The notes under the pieces: generated by a model | Seen by the model: the letters and a program-made list of their open reading frames with translations, nothing else | Database searches by the model: none | Told to the model about the DNA's origin: nothing | Shown: one piece after another, positions 1 to 7,598 of the stretch | Numbering within the stretch: the first letter of the stretch is position 1 | Layout: each line of letters begins with the position of its first letter | Position numbers and translations under genes: made by a program | Assembly (NCBI GenBank): GCA_937876995.1 | Contig: CALEFD010000021.1 | Span: forward strand, 1-11,251 | Length of the DNA stretch: 11,251 nucleotides | Origin: an uncultured Bacteroidales bacterium | GTDB taxonomy: Bacteria; Bacteroidota; Bacteroidia; Bacteroidales; Bacteroidaceae | Direction of reading: 5' to 3'

Positions 1-443
1 TATCTGCGCATAAGATTCTTTGCAGAATATTCAGGTAGTTGTAGTTTTGCATTACATTCGTCAAAAATCTCTTTTGCAGTATCGGGATTTAGAACTTTGT
101 CTATTCCAAAACATGTTTTAAGTTCCAGATGTGTCCAATGATACAGTGGGTTACGCATTGCGTATGGAATGGTTTCTGCCCATTTTTCAAATTTTTCCCA
201 ATCGGAAGCATCACCGGTGATATATTTTTCCGGAACACCATTAGCGCGCAAAGCACGCCATTTGTAATGGTCACCACCCAACCATAGCTCTGTTATTGAA
301 CTGAACTGATGGTCTTCTGCAACCATCTTTGGGTCTAAGTGGCAGTGATAATCAATAATTGGTAAACTCTTTGCAAAATTGTGATACAGATGTTTTGCTG
401 TCTCTGATTGCAAAAGGAAATCTTCATGTATAAATGGTTTCAT
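1..443 (-). CDS. uxaC: Glucuronate/galacturonate isomerase UxaC, N-terminal part (cut by window edge)
   Basis: This is the first 147 codons of uronate isomerase; the rest lies beyond the left edge (the family is usually about 470 residues). The enzyme is cytoplasmic and interconverts D-glucuronate with D-fructuronate and D-galacturonate with D-tagaturonate. Visible family marks are the amidohydrolase-fold metal motif DYHCHLDP at residues 31-38 (His33 and His35), then GDHYKWRALRANGVPEKYI and NPLYHWTHLELK, all characteristic of UxaC. The chosen start, ATG at 443-441, opens with MKPFIHEDFLL, the usual UxaC beginning. It begins 15 bases after the stop of the uxaE-like gene, so the two are very likely one minus-strand operon fed by the promoter region near 1713-1818. 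Nothing in the visible part looks damaged. Confidence 0.95.
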   Translation of the reverse strand, partial: MKPFIHEDFLLQSETAKHLYHNFAKSLPIIDYHCHLDPKMVAEDHQFSSITELWLGGDHYKWRALRANGVPEKYITGDASDWEKFEKWAETIPYAMRNPLYHWTHLELKTCFGIDKVLNPDTAKEIFDECNAKLQLPEYSAKNLMRR

Positions 444-458
444 ATCTGCTTAATTTGG

Positions 459-1712
459 TTAATCTTCAAGTAATCTTACTATATGTCTGGAGTAGATATT
501 GTTACATACTTGTGCTCCAACTATCTCTTTGTTGCGTTTTAGCGCAGCGTAATATTCTTCTCCGTATTCGGCTGCTATCTTGTAACTTACGTGAATAGCC
601 TGTCTGAAATCCGGGTTGAATTTTGGGTCTGACTGTTCATGTCTTAAAGCTCTGGCAAACTGTTCGCCGGTCCAATTTGCAATGGTTTCTGCTGTAGGCA
701 GGTTGTTACGATTGATATCTATGACAGTGGCGTATGGAGCGCATAGTTCGTCCAAACGGTCTAACGATTCTATGGCAATTTTTTTTGCAAGTGCCAATGC
801 TTCTTTGTCAGAAAGCGCAAGGCCTATCATCTCTTCAAGCCAGGTGGTGCCGGCTGTCTTGATATGAATTCCTTTATCATATTTTCTCAATAAACGTCCC
901 ATGACCGGGTAAATAGAGAATTTATCGCTACCTGAATGGATACTTAGTTTAAGCTCTTTGGGTAGTCCAAACTCTTTAACTGCGTAATCTATTACCAATA
1001 AATCCTGTTCAAATTCTTTGGTGAACAGATCTACATTGCCTACATAATCTACACCTTTGTTAAAGCGGCCTGAAAATTTTGGAGCAATGGTCTGTGCAGG
1101 AATTCCTTCCATGGCTAACGCACTGAGTATAAAGAATATCTCAATTGGAGTCTGCGGATAATCTACTTCGTCCATAGATACTTCTGTTACAAAGTTGTCT
1201 GCTCCTTTTTTGCTTGCTATATATCTGTAAATACGACCGGCCTCTTGAATAGCATAAAGATATTTGTCTGCTATTCCCGTTACTACATCAATTCCGGTTT
1301 GGAATGGTGTATCTATTTTTGGTACGGAAAGTTCTCCTATATACTTCTTGTTAGCTTCTATAAATCTATCTATATCGGCTTGCTCTGCCTTTTTGCCAAT
1401 ATAGTCGGCTACATCGATAGTAAAAAAGTTTGAAGCATCCAGAAACTTATCAACATTGTTCATGTTTATGTGGTCGGCATCTACAAAGTATGGATTTTTA
1501 AAACCTAACGATTTAACTGCTGTATCGGCTTCCTTCTTTGTATCTTCCGGTGTGGAGCCAACAATCTGATGCTCTCTGTTTGATTTGTTCCATACAGGTG
1601 TAAAATCTACTGACAAACTTTTCTTGGCTTTTATAAGAGCTTCTAACCCAAAACCGCCTTGGTGAGAAAATCTATCACCAATACCAAATGAATATTTTCC
1701 TAACGTTAACAT
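459..1712 (-). CDS. uxaE: Tagaturonate epimerase (UxaE family)
   Basis: The 417-residue product resembles UxaE, the D-tagaturonate 3-epimerase first described in Thermotoga, which converts tagaturonate to fructuronate. From memory of that family I recognise, in order, a GxGDR motif (residues 10-14), a DADH motif (78-81), EVSMDE (177-182), the strongest mark IHSGSDKFSIYP (258-269), HIKTAGT (283-289) and IHVSY near 373. The His and acidic residues in these motifs are plausible metal ligands, but I infer this. The protein is slightly shorter than the Thermotoga one, which has an extra N-terminal stretch. It is cytoplasmic, with no signal peptide. uxaC follows 15 bases downstream and a mannonate oxidoreductase is divergent, so the neighbourhood supports uronate catabolism. 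Its presence would make the altronate branch (UxaB/UxaA) unnecessary for galacturonate. The start is followed immediately by the conserved region, so no shorter start is better. Confidence 0.87.
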   Translation of the reverse strand: MLTLGKYSFGIGDRFSHQGGFGLEALIKAKKSLSVDFTPVWNKSNREHQIVGSTPEDTKKEADTAVKSLGFKNPYFVDADHINMNNVDKFLDASNFFTIDVADYIGKKAEQADIDRFIEANKKYIGELSVPKIDTPFQTGIDVVTGIADKYLYAIQEAGRIYRYIASKKGADNFVTEVSMDEVDYPQTPIEIFFILSALAMEGIPAQTIAPKFSGRFNKGVDYVGNVDLFTKEFEQDLLVIDYAVKEFGLPKELKLSIHSGSDKFSIYPVMGRLLRKYDKGIHIKTAGTTWLEEMIGLALSDKEALALAKKIAIESLDRLDELCAPYATVIDINRNNLPTAETIANWTGEQFARALRHEQSDPKFNPDFRQAIHVSYKIAAEYGEEYYAALKRNKEIVGAQVCNNIYSRHIVRLLED

Positions 1713-1818
1713 AGTGTATAGTTAATTCTTGTGTGTAAATATAGTACATTTATTTGAGTAATTAACTTTTTGACTTAAATTTGCAGAGAAGACTAACCAA
1801 AAATTACTATTTTATAAT
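1713..1818. promoter_or_regulatory. Shared divergent regulatory region of the two uronate units
   Basis: These 106 bases separate the divergent starts of the uxaE-uxaC and oxidoreductase units. The region is very AT-rich and contains a good plus-strand promoter (separate entry). For the minus strand the best -7 candidate is TATATTTA at 1743-1736, one base off TAnnTTTG, but no TTTG lies 19-21 bases upstream of it, so that promoter is weakly supported. The compact layout suggests that one regulator could control both units. I do not see a clear operator palindrome. Confidence 0.6.
1753..1783 (+). promoter_or_regulatory. Bacteroidetes-type promoter for the oxidoreductase-GH5-LRR unit
   Basis: TTTG at 1753-1756 is followed by a 19-base spacer and TAAATTTG at 1776-1783. 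This matches exactly the -33/-7 consensus TTTG-N19-21-TAnnTTTG known for the Bacteroides primary sigma factor. Transcription would start near 1790, leaving a leader of about 30 bases before the ATG at 1819. Confidence 0.75.
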
Positions 1819-2658
1819 ATGAAATATTCATTTGAAGATTTAAAGGGAAAGAATTGTGTTATCACAGGTGGCTTTGGTGTAATAGGTATGGCGCTTACAC
1901 GCGGATTGGCTGAAACAGGTGTAAATCTTGCTGTTATTGGTAGAAATCCTGCTACGCCCGATAAGGCAAAAGCGATAGCTGCAGAATTTGGTGTAAAGTG
2001 TATTGGAATTTCTGCAAGTGTTACTGATAAGCAACAGTTGGAAGCTGCACGCGAACAGATACACACAGAAATTGGAAAAATTGATATGCTGATAAATTGT
2101 GCAGGAGGTAATTCACCTAAAGCTACTTGCAGTGTGGAACAGATGACAAAGGATGATGCTCTTGCCGATACTTTCTATGGTTTGAGTATGGAAGGTTTCC
2201 AGGATGTGTTTGATTTGAATTTTATAGGTACTCTGCTACCTACAATGGTATTTACAACCGATATGATTGAGGCAGGTAAAGGCAATGTACTAAATATCTC
2301 TTCTATGAATTCAATACGTCCATTGACAAAGATTCCTGCTTATTCTGCTGCAAAAGGTTCTATTAACAACTTTACACAGTGGTATGCAGTACACGTAGCC
2401 CAGATGGGTATTCGTTGTAATGCTATTGCTCCTGGTTTCTTCCTCACAAATCAGAATCGTTTCCTCTTAACAGATGAACAGACCGGAGAACTGAAACCAC
2501 GCGGAAAGAAGATTATAGCAAACACTCCAACTCACAAATTTGGTGAACCGGAAGATTTGGTAGGTACAATGCTTTATCTGCTTAGCGACATATCGTCGTT
2601 TGTAACAGGCGTGGTAATTCCTGTTGATGGTGGTTATGCAGCATTTGGTGGAGTATAA
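1819..2658 (+). CDS. SDR-family D-mannonate oxidoreductase (fructuronate reductase)
   Basis: The 279-residue protein is a classical short-chain dehydrogenase/reductase. The dinucleotide-binding glycine motif TGGFGVIG is at residues 16-23, NCAGG at 93-97, the structural Asn in DLNF near 134, and the catalytic Ser162, Tyr175 and Lys179 (YSAAK). The end PVDGGYAAFGGV is typical of the SDR D-mannonate oxidoreductases (UxuB/YjmF type) that reduce D-fructuronate to D-mannonate with NAD(P)H, replacing the unrelated long-chain UxuB of E. coli. An insert near residues 108-125 between strand 4 and helix 4 is also common in that group. Divergent uxaE and uxaC, which make fructuronate, support the call. 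The next enzyme, mannonate dehydratase, is not in the window. The substrate is inferred from family resemblance and context; 2-deoxy-gluconate-type dehydrogenases are the main alternative. It is the first gene of a three-gene unit. Confidence 0.88.
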   Translation: MKYSFEDLKGKNCVITGGFGVIGMALTRGLAETGVNLAVIGRNPATPDKAKAIAAEFGVKCIGISASVTDKQQLEAAREQIHTEIGKIDMLINCAGGNSPKATCSVEQMTKDDALADTFYGLSMEGFQDVFDLNFIGTLLPTMVFTTDMIEAGKGNVLNISSMNSIRPLTKIPAYSAAKGSINNFTQWYAVHVAQMGIRCNAIAPGFFLTNQNRFLLTDEQTGELKPRGKKIIANTPTHKFGEPEDLVGTMLYLLSDISSFVTGVVIPVDGGYAAFGGV

Positions 2659-2671
2659 TAATATATAAGGT

Positions 2672-4054
2672 ATGAAGAGAGCAATAGTCCTGTTGTGTGT
2701 TTGTATGCTGATAACAAAATTATCGGCGCAGACTATAGAATTTGAGACGGCGAAAACTGCAGTCAATAATATGAAGGTGGGTTGGAATTTGGGAAATTCG
2801 CTTGATGCGGTATCTACAGATACAACAAATATGTATATAGAGCGATGGACTGATAGAACACCCAAATCTTATGAAACCGCATGGGGACAGCCTGTTACAA
2901 AACCGGAATTACTGGAAATGTTTTCAGATGCTGGATTTAATGCAATCAGAGTCCCTGTTACCTGGTATCCGCATTTGGGATCTGCTTTCTTCAAGAAGAC
3001 ACCTGCAACAACTGTGTGGAGCCCTTATAAACAACCTATAACCGGCGATATAGATCCTGTGTGGTTGAAACGTGTACGCCAAGTAGTTGATTATGTAATT
3101 GAGCAGGACATGTATTGTATTCTAAATGTGCATCATGATACCGGTGCTAATAATGTAGCCTGGTTGGTCGCAGATGGTTCAATATACAATAAGAGTAAAG
3201 ATTTGTATGTTAAACTATGGACTCAAATTGCCGAAGAGTTTAAGGATTATGGCGAAAAACTAATCTTTGAAGGCTATAATGAGATGCTTGATAAATATAA
3301 TTCATGGTGCTTTGCATCAATGAATGCCCCCGGAGGTTACTCCAGAACCGATGCTAACGATGCATACAATGCAATCAATAACTATGCGCAGTCTTTTGTA
3401 GATGCAGTTAGAGCTACCGGTGGAAACAACAGCGTAAGAAATCTTATTGTGACACCGTATGCTGCTTGTAGTGGACAGGGAAAAGATGCATGGAGTGATC
3501 ATCTGAATGATCCATATACAAAGTTTGTATTCCCGGAAGATACTCCTGCAGATGGAAAGAAACATCTTATTCTGCAAATTCATTATTATCAGCAGAATCT
3601 TGAAGATTTACAGTCAGCTAAGGCAGACGCAACAGCTATGCTTAAAAATTTGCGCAGTTTATTTTCACAACTCACAATTCCTATCATAATAGGAGAGTGG
3701 GGTTCTCTGAACGAAGCCGATAATGATAACGGTGATTACAAGATGTATAAGGATAATCTTTTAGAGTATTGCAGGTTTTTTGTACAAGAGGCTAAGAAGA
3801 AAAAAATAGCTACATTCTATTGGAAGGGGCTTTCCGATGGTGATTCGCGCAGCGTACCTGAGTTTAATCAGCCGGATCTTGTGGATGCAATTATCAAGGG
3901 TTATTATGGTGAAGGTGGCTATAATGGTATAGATAATGTGAATTCAGATGATAATGAATATCAGTATATCTACAAACTGGACGGAACCAGAGCCTCTGAT
4001 ATGAATACTCCCGGTTTCTATATAGTTAACGGCAAAAAGTACTACAAAAACTAA
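2672..4054 (+). CDS. Secreted GH5-family glycoside hydrolase (endoglucanase-like)
   Basis: The 460-residue product has a signal peptide (residues 1-19, ending LSAQ) and a glycoside hydrolase family 5 (beta/alpha)8 barrel. Motifs in order are GWNLGNSLDA (37-46), AIRVPVTW (91-98), LNVHHD (151-156), the acid/base Glu204 in FEGYNEM, HYY (304-306) and the nucleophile Glu342 in IIIGEWG. Tryptophan 384 in FYWKG sits where the barrel's substrate-platform aromatic is expected. The layout is closest in memory to the endo-beta-1,4-glucanase/xyloglucanase branch (GH5_4-like), but the subfamily and substrate are not settled. After the barrel, residues 430-460 form a short tail (YKLDGTRASDM, then GFYIVNGKKYY) like the C-terminal tails of secreted Prevotella/Bacteroides enzymes, possibly a type IX-linked sorting end. 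It begins 13 bases after the oxidoreductase stop, so it is probably co-transcribed with it. No Sus-type transporter is visible nearby. Confidence 0.9.
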   Translation: MKRAIVLLCVCMLITKLSAQTIEFETAKTAVNNMKVGWNLGNSLDAVSTDTTNMYIERWTDRTPKSYETAWGQPVTKPELLEMFSDAGFNAIRVPVTWYPHLGSAFFKKTPATTVWSPYKQPITGDIDPVWLKRVRQVVDYVIEQDMYCILNVHHDTGANNVAWLVADGSIYNKSKDLYVKLWTQIAEEFKDYGEKLIFEGYNEMLDKYNSWCFASMNAPGGYSRTDANDAYNAINNYAQSFVDAVRATGGNNSVRNLIVTPYAACSGQGKDAWSDHLNDPYTKFVFPEDTPADGKKHLILQIHYYQQNLEDLQSAKADATAMLKNLRSLFSQLTIPIIIGEWGSLNEADNDNGDYKMYKDNLLEYCRFFVQEAKKKKIATFYWKGLSDGDSRSVPEFNQPDLVDAIIKGYYGEGGYNGIDNVNSDDNEYQYIYKLDGTRASDMNTPGFYIVNGKKYYKN

Positions 4055-6516
4055 TGAATGAAGAAACTATTTTTAAAATACATTCTATCCTGATAGCTTT
4101 CATTATACTTTGTTCTTGTAATGATAGTTTGCTTGTGCCAAATACAGATTCTTGGTTAGATGCAACGGCCATTGAGAATTCTGAACAGAAAGGCTATTTG
4201 ACTAATCCAATTTTTTATAGTAATGGTGTGTGTTTTTATTTAGAGGACACAATTGCAGTTATAGCACCAAGTGTAGAAATACTTCATGGCTTTAGAGTTA
4301 TAGAAACAAATTTCTATAGGGATTCAGTTGTTATACCTACTTTTGTTCATCATAATGGAAAGGATTATCCGGTAAGGAAAGTAGGAACCGGAGCATTTAG
4401 TAGCGCGCAGTATCTTAGTCATTTAATTATTCCTGAAGGAATAGTAGAGATTGAAAATGGTGCATTTTCATATAGTGCTGTAAAAAGTATAAACATACCG
4501 TCAACAACAATTTCTATAGGAATAGATGCATTTCAGAATTGTAAGTATCTGGAAAAGATAATTATATCTGAAGATAATAATGTGTATTGTTCTGTTCCCG
4601 ATGAAGTTGTGATTGTTGATAAGAGGGATAGTAAATTATTTAGAGCGATTCATGCAACTTATATACCTTCTTTTATCAATAGTATAGGTAGTGGAGCATT
4701 TAATGGTCTTGATTATAGAAGTTTGATTATTCCTGAAAATGTAAGCATTATAGAACCTGGTGCATTTTTGAATTGTTCAATTGATAGTATAATTATTCAT
4801 CCTAATAACATCTCTTTTGATACTACTCCTGGGATAAATTGTATTGTTGAAGAGCAAACCGGACGTCTCATAGTTGCTGCGCGAAAATTCAAGAATATTC
4901 CGGATTATGTTAAGGAGATATGTAGCGATGCTTTCAGAGGTGTAGATTTAGGCGATTCCATAATTCTTAATGACAACCTTAATATAATAGGTGATAGAGC
5001 ATTTTTTGGGCATAATTTTACAGCTATTCATATACCCGCAAATGTGAGCAAAATAGGAGTAAAAGCATTTGCGATAGATGAATCAGTTGACAGTAATAGA
5101 TTGACATCGTTGAGTGTAGATAATTGTAATCGGCATTTTGAGAGTCCTGAAGGTACTAATGTGATAATTAGAAAATCAGACAAATCGTTAATATTGGGGT
5201 GTAGTAAATCTATAATTCCCAAAGGTATTAAAGTAATTGGTTATGGTGCATTTCAGGCCTGCACAATGTCTAATATAAATATACCAGAAGGTGTCGTAAG
5301 TATATGCGATTCTGCATTTATTGACTGTTGTGAATTAACGGAGTTGCAATTACCTAAATCACTGAAATCATTAGGAAATAGCGCATTTCAGCGTTGTAGA
5401 TTATTGTCTAAAGTTGACCTTCCTGACGATTTATTAGAGTTAGGTGATTATTGTTTTTGTTTAACAGATATAGACTCTATTGATATTCCAAATAAAGTGG
5501 CGGTTATTGGTGACAATGCTTTTTCTTCAACAAAAATAACTAATCTTGTTATTCCAGAAGGTGTGGCCGTTATTGGGAAAAATTCTTTTTATTCTACACC
5601 ATTAAAAAGCGTAAGACTGCCGGAAACGTTACTTATAATAGATGAAGGTGCTTTTTGGGACTGTGAGTATCTATCTGAAATAGAACTTCCACAATCTCTA
5701 AAGTATATTGGAGGTTATGCTTTTTGTAATACAGCAATAGACCATATTGATTTTGGCGCATTTATAGAAGTGATAGGCAATAATGCTTTTTCTACTTGTA
5801 AAAATATAAAATATGTCCAAATCCCTGAGAACGTTAAAAAGATTGGTGATTGTGCGTTTTATGGTTGCCCTTTGGACAGTGTATCTGTACATGAGAACAA
5901 TAATTATTACTATTCAAATGGTTGTAATGTGATTATTGATAAGCAGACAAATAGGTTAATAACGGGAAGTACAGCTGCAATTATTCCTATAGGAGTTAAA
6001 ACCATCGCACAACAGTCTTTTTTTGGTATCAATATTGAACAGCTATATATACCTGAAAGTGTTACGAAAATTGAAGAGAGCGCTTTTTATGGCTGTAAAC
6101 TATTAACAGAAATAAATATGCCTTCCACTATAACTGCTATTGGTAAGTTGTCGTTCTGTTACTGTTCATCGTTACAGAATCTTAATATTTCTATTAGTAT
6201 TGATTCTATACCTGAAGCAGCTTTTTTAGGGTGTACTTCTCTTGATAGAGTTTCTATACCAGAAGGTGTGAATATGATATGTAATAATGCTTTTCAAGGT
6301 TGTGCAAATTTAAAATATGTAGAGATTCCATCAACAGTAACTTATATAGGTAAAGATGTTTTTAAAAACTGTGGACAGTTAACTAATGTTGTCAACAAGT
6401 CGGATATTCAATTAGAATCTATTCACGTGCCCAAAACTAATACTGGATTCAAACATTCAATGGCGAAAGTATTTACAGATACCTTACCATCAGGAGAAGT
6501 ATTTATTTATGAATGA
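4054..6516 (+). CDS. BspA-type leucine-rich repeat surface lipoprotein
   Basis: The 820-residue protein has a short hydrophobic N-terminus ending in a plausible lipobox, LCSC, with Cys22 as the lipidated residue. A domain of about 60 residues (50-108) leads into some 24 LRR_5/BspA-type repeats, each recognisable as IPxxVxxIGxxAFxxCxxLxxI. They run from about residue 108 to 780. The array is broken four times (about 172-205, 250-284, 355-390 and 611-645) by a recurring beta-rich insert of the form NVIIDKQTNRLI-x-IP. The protein should sit on the outer membrane surface; BspA relatives bind host proteins, polysaccharides or other cells, but no ligand can be read from sequence. Its ATG shares one base with the GH5 stop (TAATG), so translation is probably coupled and the two surface proteins made together. 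The C-terminal 40 residues carry no repeat and no clear sorting domain. The alternative ATG four bases on is out of frame and soon stops. Confidence 0.92.
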   Translation: MNEETIFKIHSILIAFIILCSCNDSLLVPNTDSWLDATAIENSEQKGYLTNPIFYSNGVCFYLEDTIAVIAPSVEILHGFRVIETNFYRDSVVIPTFVHHNGKDYPVRKVGTGAFSSAQYLSHLIIPEGIVEIENGAFSYSAVKSINIPSTTISIGIDAFQNCKYLEKIIISEDNNVYCSVPDEVVIVDKRDSKLFRAIHATYIPSFINSIGSGAFNGLDYRSLIIPENVSIIEPGAFLNCSIDSIIIHPNNISFDTTPGINCIVEEQTGRLIVAARKFKNIPDYVKEICSDAFRGVDLGDSIILNDNLNIIGDRAFFGHNFTAIHIPANVSKIGVKAFAIDESVDSNRLTSLSVDNCNRHFESPEGTNVIIRKSDKSLILGCSKSIIPKGIKVIGYGAFQACTMSNINIPEGVVSICDSAFIDCCELTELQLPKSLKSLGNSAFQRCRLLSKVDLPDDLLELGDYCFCLTDIDSIDIPNKVAVIGDNAFSSTKITNLVIPEGVAVIGKNSFYSTPLKSVRLPETLLIIDEGAFWDCEYLSEIELPQSLKYIGGYAFCNTAIDHIDFGAFIEVIGNNAFSTCKNIKYVQIPENVKKIGDCAFYGCPLDSVSVHENNNYYYSNGCNVIIDKQTNRLITGSTAAIIPIGVKTIAQQSFFGINIEQLYIPESVTKIEESAFYGCKLLTEINMPSTITAIGKLSFCYCSSLQNLNISISIDSIPEAAFLGCTSLDRVSIPEGVNMICNNAFQGCANLKYVEIPSTVTYIGKDVFKNCGQLTNVVNKSDIQLESIHVPKTNTGFKHSMAKVFTDTLPSGEVFIYE

Positions 6517-6530
6517 ATTATTGTTGTATT

Positions 6531-7427
6531 TTACATTTGTTCAAAGATTCCAGCATCTGTCGTGGTATAGAATTTTTTAGCGCCATTTTGTGCTAATATT
6601 ACAAAAAAAGAAATATGGTCTTGCATTCCTGAGAATGTAGCTTTGTCTGCATCTGACATTTCTATGTCGTTTCCACTTACTACATTGGGGTGTGTATGTA
6701 CTAAATATAATGGATCTTCTGGAATATTATCCCAATTAAGGTGTTTTATAGTCATTTGTGTAGAAGTTGCATTAACGTCTTCAATTAATATACCTGAATC
6801 AAACCAAATATAGCCAGCCCATTCCTTATTGGTGGCGAGTGAATTCTGTCTGCATTTTGATATTGTTTCATATGGAGACCATGCTCTCATTTTAATGCTC
6901 CCGTTTGATAATACATATGTTGCATTAGGGGATGCATTTTGCCCCGAATTTAAGTAGCCAGCCAAGGCTTTTACTGCGAAAGATTCTGGATCAGCACTTT
7001 TAGTCCTATTAAATGTTCTTACGCGATTCTTTAGTGTGTCTATATCAGAATTATACTGGTATAATAGTGATTGGCATAGTATCTTATCGTCAATTGATAA
7101 AGCAGAAAACTCTGGGAATTTTTCATAGAAAGTATTCATTGCATCAATAAAATACAGAAATTCTACGTCAATCGTTTGGCTAAAAATTTTATTTCCAGCA
7201 ATGATACATTCAAAATCCATTTGGGTAGTGTCATTGCTTAAAACGATATTTTCAAACGTGTTTTTTGCTGTAACCAAATCTATAAATTCGGATGATCTGA
7301 TTATTCTAAATACATTGTTATTAGTATGATTGTAGTCAAAATCGTATGTATCGCTATAACTACAACTTATTAGTAATACACTTAGTAGGTTTAGAAGTGG
7401 ATGTCGCAAAATCCTGAGTTGTTTCAT
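6531..7427 (-). CDS. Lipoprotein with a JAMM-like (HTH...SxxD) C-terminal domain
   Basis: I do not recognise this gene by name. I place the start at ATG 7427-7425 rather than at 7460, because it gives a normal lipoprotein signal (MKQLRILRH, hydrophobic LLNLLSVLLISC, Cys22 lipidated) and a 298-residue protein. Residues 23-160 are an unassigned polar region. From about residue 195 the sequence looks like a JAB1/MPN-type metalloprotease fold. Glu202 lies in NKEWAGYIW, similar to the E-x2-G start of that fold. His244-Thr-His246-Pro follows, then eleven residues and Ser258-x2-Asp261, giving the order E, HxH, SxxD. A strand-rich end (FFVILAQNG, KFYTTT) fits DUF4329- or JAB-like secreted domains. 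Peptidase activity is inferred only. The gene converges on the leucine-rich repeat lipoprotein with 14 bases between the stops, and I see no strong terminator in that gap. Confidence 0.72.
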   Translation of the reverse strand: MKQLRILRHPLLNLLSVLLISCSYSDTYDFDYNHTNNNVFRIIRSSEFIDLVTAKNTFENIVLSNDTTQMDFECIIAGNKIFSQTIDVEFLYFIDAMNTFYEKFPEFSALSIDDKILCQSLLYQYNSDIDTLKNRVRTFNRTKSADPESFAVKALAGYLNSGQNASPNATYVLSNGSIKMRAWSPYETISKCRQNSLATNKEWAGYIWFDSGILIEDVNATSTQMTIKHLNWDNIPEDPLYLVHTHPNVVSGNDIEMSDADKATFSGMQDHISFFVILAQNGAKKFYTTTDAGIFEQM

Positions 7428-7480
7428 ACTTATAGTTTTTAATTTATAAATGGGTGTCAATATGAATGAAGTGTAAAAAA

Positions 7481-7593
7481 GGTAACTAAAAAGTCTTGAT
7501 ATAAGCTTCTGAGGGCGATTTTATTCGTATCCCTATCAGAGGATAATTTCAAATGTCCAATTCTCCAGAATATAAAATGACTTTTTAGTCACC
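7481..7593. repeat. Imperfect inverted repeat pair with internal hairpin
   Basis: GGTAACTAAAAAGTC (7481-7495) and GACTTTTTAGTCACC (7579-7593) are inverted copies with one mismatch, 83 bases apart. Between them TCTGA-GGG (7508-7515) can pair with CCC-TA-TCAGA (7531-7540), with a two-base bulge. The arrangement could be a structured RNA, a pair of short terminators or the remnant of a small non-autonomous element. I see no clear target-site duplication. Confidence 0.45.
7569..7592 (-). terminator. Possible intrinsic terminator of gnd
   Basis: On the minus strand, just past the gnd stop, TGACT-AAAA-AGTCA (7591-7578) forms a five-pair stem with a four-base loop and runs into ATTTTATATT. The stem is short and AT-rich, and the U tract is interrupted, so this would be a weak terminator at best. 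Confidence 0.4.
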
Positions 7594-7598
7594 CACTT

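Larger units (their letters stand above)
7428..7598. other. 171-base gap with nested inverted repeats
   Basis: This non-coding gap lies between the stop of gnd and the start of the JAMM-like lipoprotein, both on the minus strand. It contains a 15-base imperfect inverted repeat (7481-7495 and 7579-7593) around a smaller hairpin (7508-7540). No convincing TAnnTTTG promoter for the lipoprotein gene was found, though one must be here unless gnd transcripts read through. Confidence 0.6.

Noticed and set aside
616..867. Open frame of 83 codons on the plus strand opposite the uxaE-like gene
   Set aside because: It lies wholly antisense to a well-supported enzyme, with no domain or signal.
6517..6530. 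Bidirectional terminator between the convergent lipoprotein genes
   Set aside because: The 14-base gap is T-rich but no inverted repeat can be drawn around it.
7428..7460. Longer start (ATG 7460) of the JAMM-like lipoprotein
   Set aside because: It adds 11 residues ahead of a normal lipoprotein signal. The ATG at 7427 gives the usual short basic N-terminus.
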